A stretch of 64,000 nucleotides of DNA. It comes from an uncultured Tateyamaria sp. (GTDB taxonomy: Bacteria > Pseudomonadota > Alphaproteobacteria > Rhodobacterales > Rhodobacteraceae). This document shows positions 63,315 through 64,000 of the stretch, piece by piece; within the stretch, counting starts at the first letter, position 1; the number at the start of each line of letters is the position of its first letter. Below the pieces are notes generated by a model, which saw only the letters and a list, made by a program, of their open reading frames with translations, searched no databases and was not told where the DNA came from. Location of the stretch: positions 186,001 through 250,000 of the forward strand of contig NZ_CANNCF010000003.1 in the NCBI RefSeq assembly GCF_947503045.1, in the 5' to 3' direction. The translations under genes and the position numbers were made by a program.

Positions 63315-64000
63315 TGTCGTGTCTTCAGACCATTCAGGATTACGGGTTGCGCGCCATCGGGATTGGCGAGCGGCTGCTGCCACGCTCTGATTTCACCCTG
63401 TGCGAACAATTCACGCTGATCGGGTCAGGCATGATCTGGAACGTCTATTTCGGGGTCATGGCGCTGTGCACCGGCTTTTTCCTTGCCACCGCCATCGCCG
63501 TGGCAAAGGGACTGGCGAACCCATGGCTGCGCAAGCCGGCCGAGTGGTTCATCTTTTTGTTCCGCGGCTCGCCGCTGTTCATCCAGTTCTTCTTTGCCTA
63601 TTTCCTGTTTCTCAGCCTCAAGGGCGTCTATCCGTTCTTTTCACCCTTCACCGCCGCCTGGCTGGGCGCGCTGATCGTGCTGTTTCTCAACACCGCCGCC
63701 TATTCGGCGCAGATTTTCTATGGCGCGCTGCAATCCATCCCCAAGGGCGAGGTCGAGGCGGCAGATGCCTACGGCCTGTCTGGCTGGCTGCGGTTCCGCC
63801 GGGTGGTGTTTCCGACCATGCTGCGCCTCGCCTGGCCCGCGTACACGAACGAGGCCATCTTTCTGTTTCACGCCACCACGCTGGTCTATTTCTCGGGCTT
63901 TCCGGCCTGGCAGCAACGGGGTGATGCGCTTTATTATGCCAGCTATTTTGCGGACAAGACGTTTAACCCCTTTGTGCCCTATCCCATCCTCGCGATGTAT
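63314..64000 (+). CDS. Amino acid ABC transporter permease (partial, runs off window)
   Basis: GTG at 63314 overlaps the previous stop by one base. The 229 codons before the window edge encode a HisM/HisQ-type permease: EWFIFLFRGSPLFIQFFFAYFLF, LNTAAYSAQIFYGALQSIPKGEVEAADAYGLSGWLRFRRVVFPTMLR (EAA loop). With the preceding permease it forms the transmembrane channel. The C-terminus is outside the window. Confidence 0.9.
   Translation, partial: MSCLQTIQDYGLRAIGIGERLLPRSDFTLCEQFTLIGSGMIWNVYFGVMALCTGFFLATAIAVAKGLANPWLRKPAEWFIFLFRGSPLFIQFFFAYFLFLSLKGVYPFFSPFTAAWLGALIVLFLNTAAYSAQIFYGALQSIPKGEVEAADAYGLSGWLRFRRVVFPTMLRLAWPAYTNEAIFLFHATTLVYFSGFPAWQQRGDALYYASYFADKTFNPFVPYPILAMY

Overview
The window looks like a chromosomal segment of an alphaproteobacterium of the Rhodobacteraceae (Roseobacter group). 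The evidence is high GC, a SAM-II riboswitch in front of metZ, an exact GTTC-N7-GTTC LexA box of the alphaproteobacterial type, a VPLPA-CTERM protein, and small families typical of this group (DUF6446-like, DUF2842, DUF2065, DUF6524-like, DUF1127). No rRNA, tRNA, CRISPR array, insertion sequence or phage module was seen. Nearly all of it is dense coding sequence, and no gap exceeds 300 bases.

Layout. 1-8.8 kb: the glyQ/DUF6446-like/glyS operon (minus; glyS runs off the left edge), a secreted trypsin-fold pseudoprotease, an AruI-like ThDP enzyme and trkH. 8.5-16.5 kb: a DUF1127 protein, a Nu-type glutathione transferase, an alpha/beta hydrolase, riboswitch-controlled metZ, folE2, and the minus-strand set ftsY-EamA transporter-yciB. 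16.5-20.9 kb: a lower-GC glycosyltransferase gene beside an orphan NAD-formate dehydrogenase beta subunit, then an AlkB-like monooxygenase and a small periplasmic protein. 20.9-32.9 kb: xseA and purD (divergent), a ferredoxin/VCBS-repeat/small-protein group, a LexA-box-linked remnant of dnaE2, a lipoprotein, and the stress and redox run rpiA-gor-hflK-hflC-DUF2065-degP.

33-48 kb: a class III nucleotide cyclase, a GST/sdaA pair, a DMT transporter, thiN, a very acidic 828-residue protein, purA, a complete cobalt-type nitrile hydratase operon (alpha, beta, accessory protein), secG and pyrG. 48.3-57.2 kb: two consecutive giant genes (1,387 and 1,560 aa) of unknown function. They form a two-gene cassette and are the strongest candidate here for an undescribed system. 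57.3-64 kb: rlmJ, two tandem TerB-like proteins translationally coupled to a PhnD-like protein, and a polar amino acid ABC transporter (ATPase, binding protein, two permeases) with a VPLPA-CTERM gene and a hairpin-rich spacer set inside it.

Most of the content is housekeeping: tRNA charging, purine and CTP synthesis, folate and methionine synthesis, secretion, and redox and proteolytic quality control. The accessory or eroding parts are the giant cassette, the glycosyltransferase insertion beside the incomplete formate dehydrogenase locus, the dnaE2 remnant, and the VPLPA-CTERM gene inside the transporter operon. Functions are assigned by recognising family motifs by eye; no database search was run.
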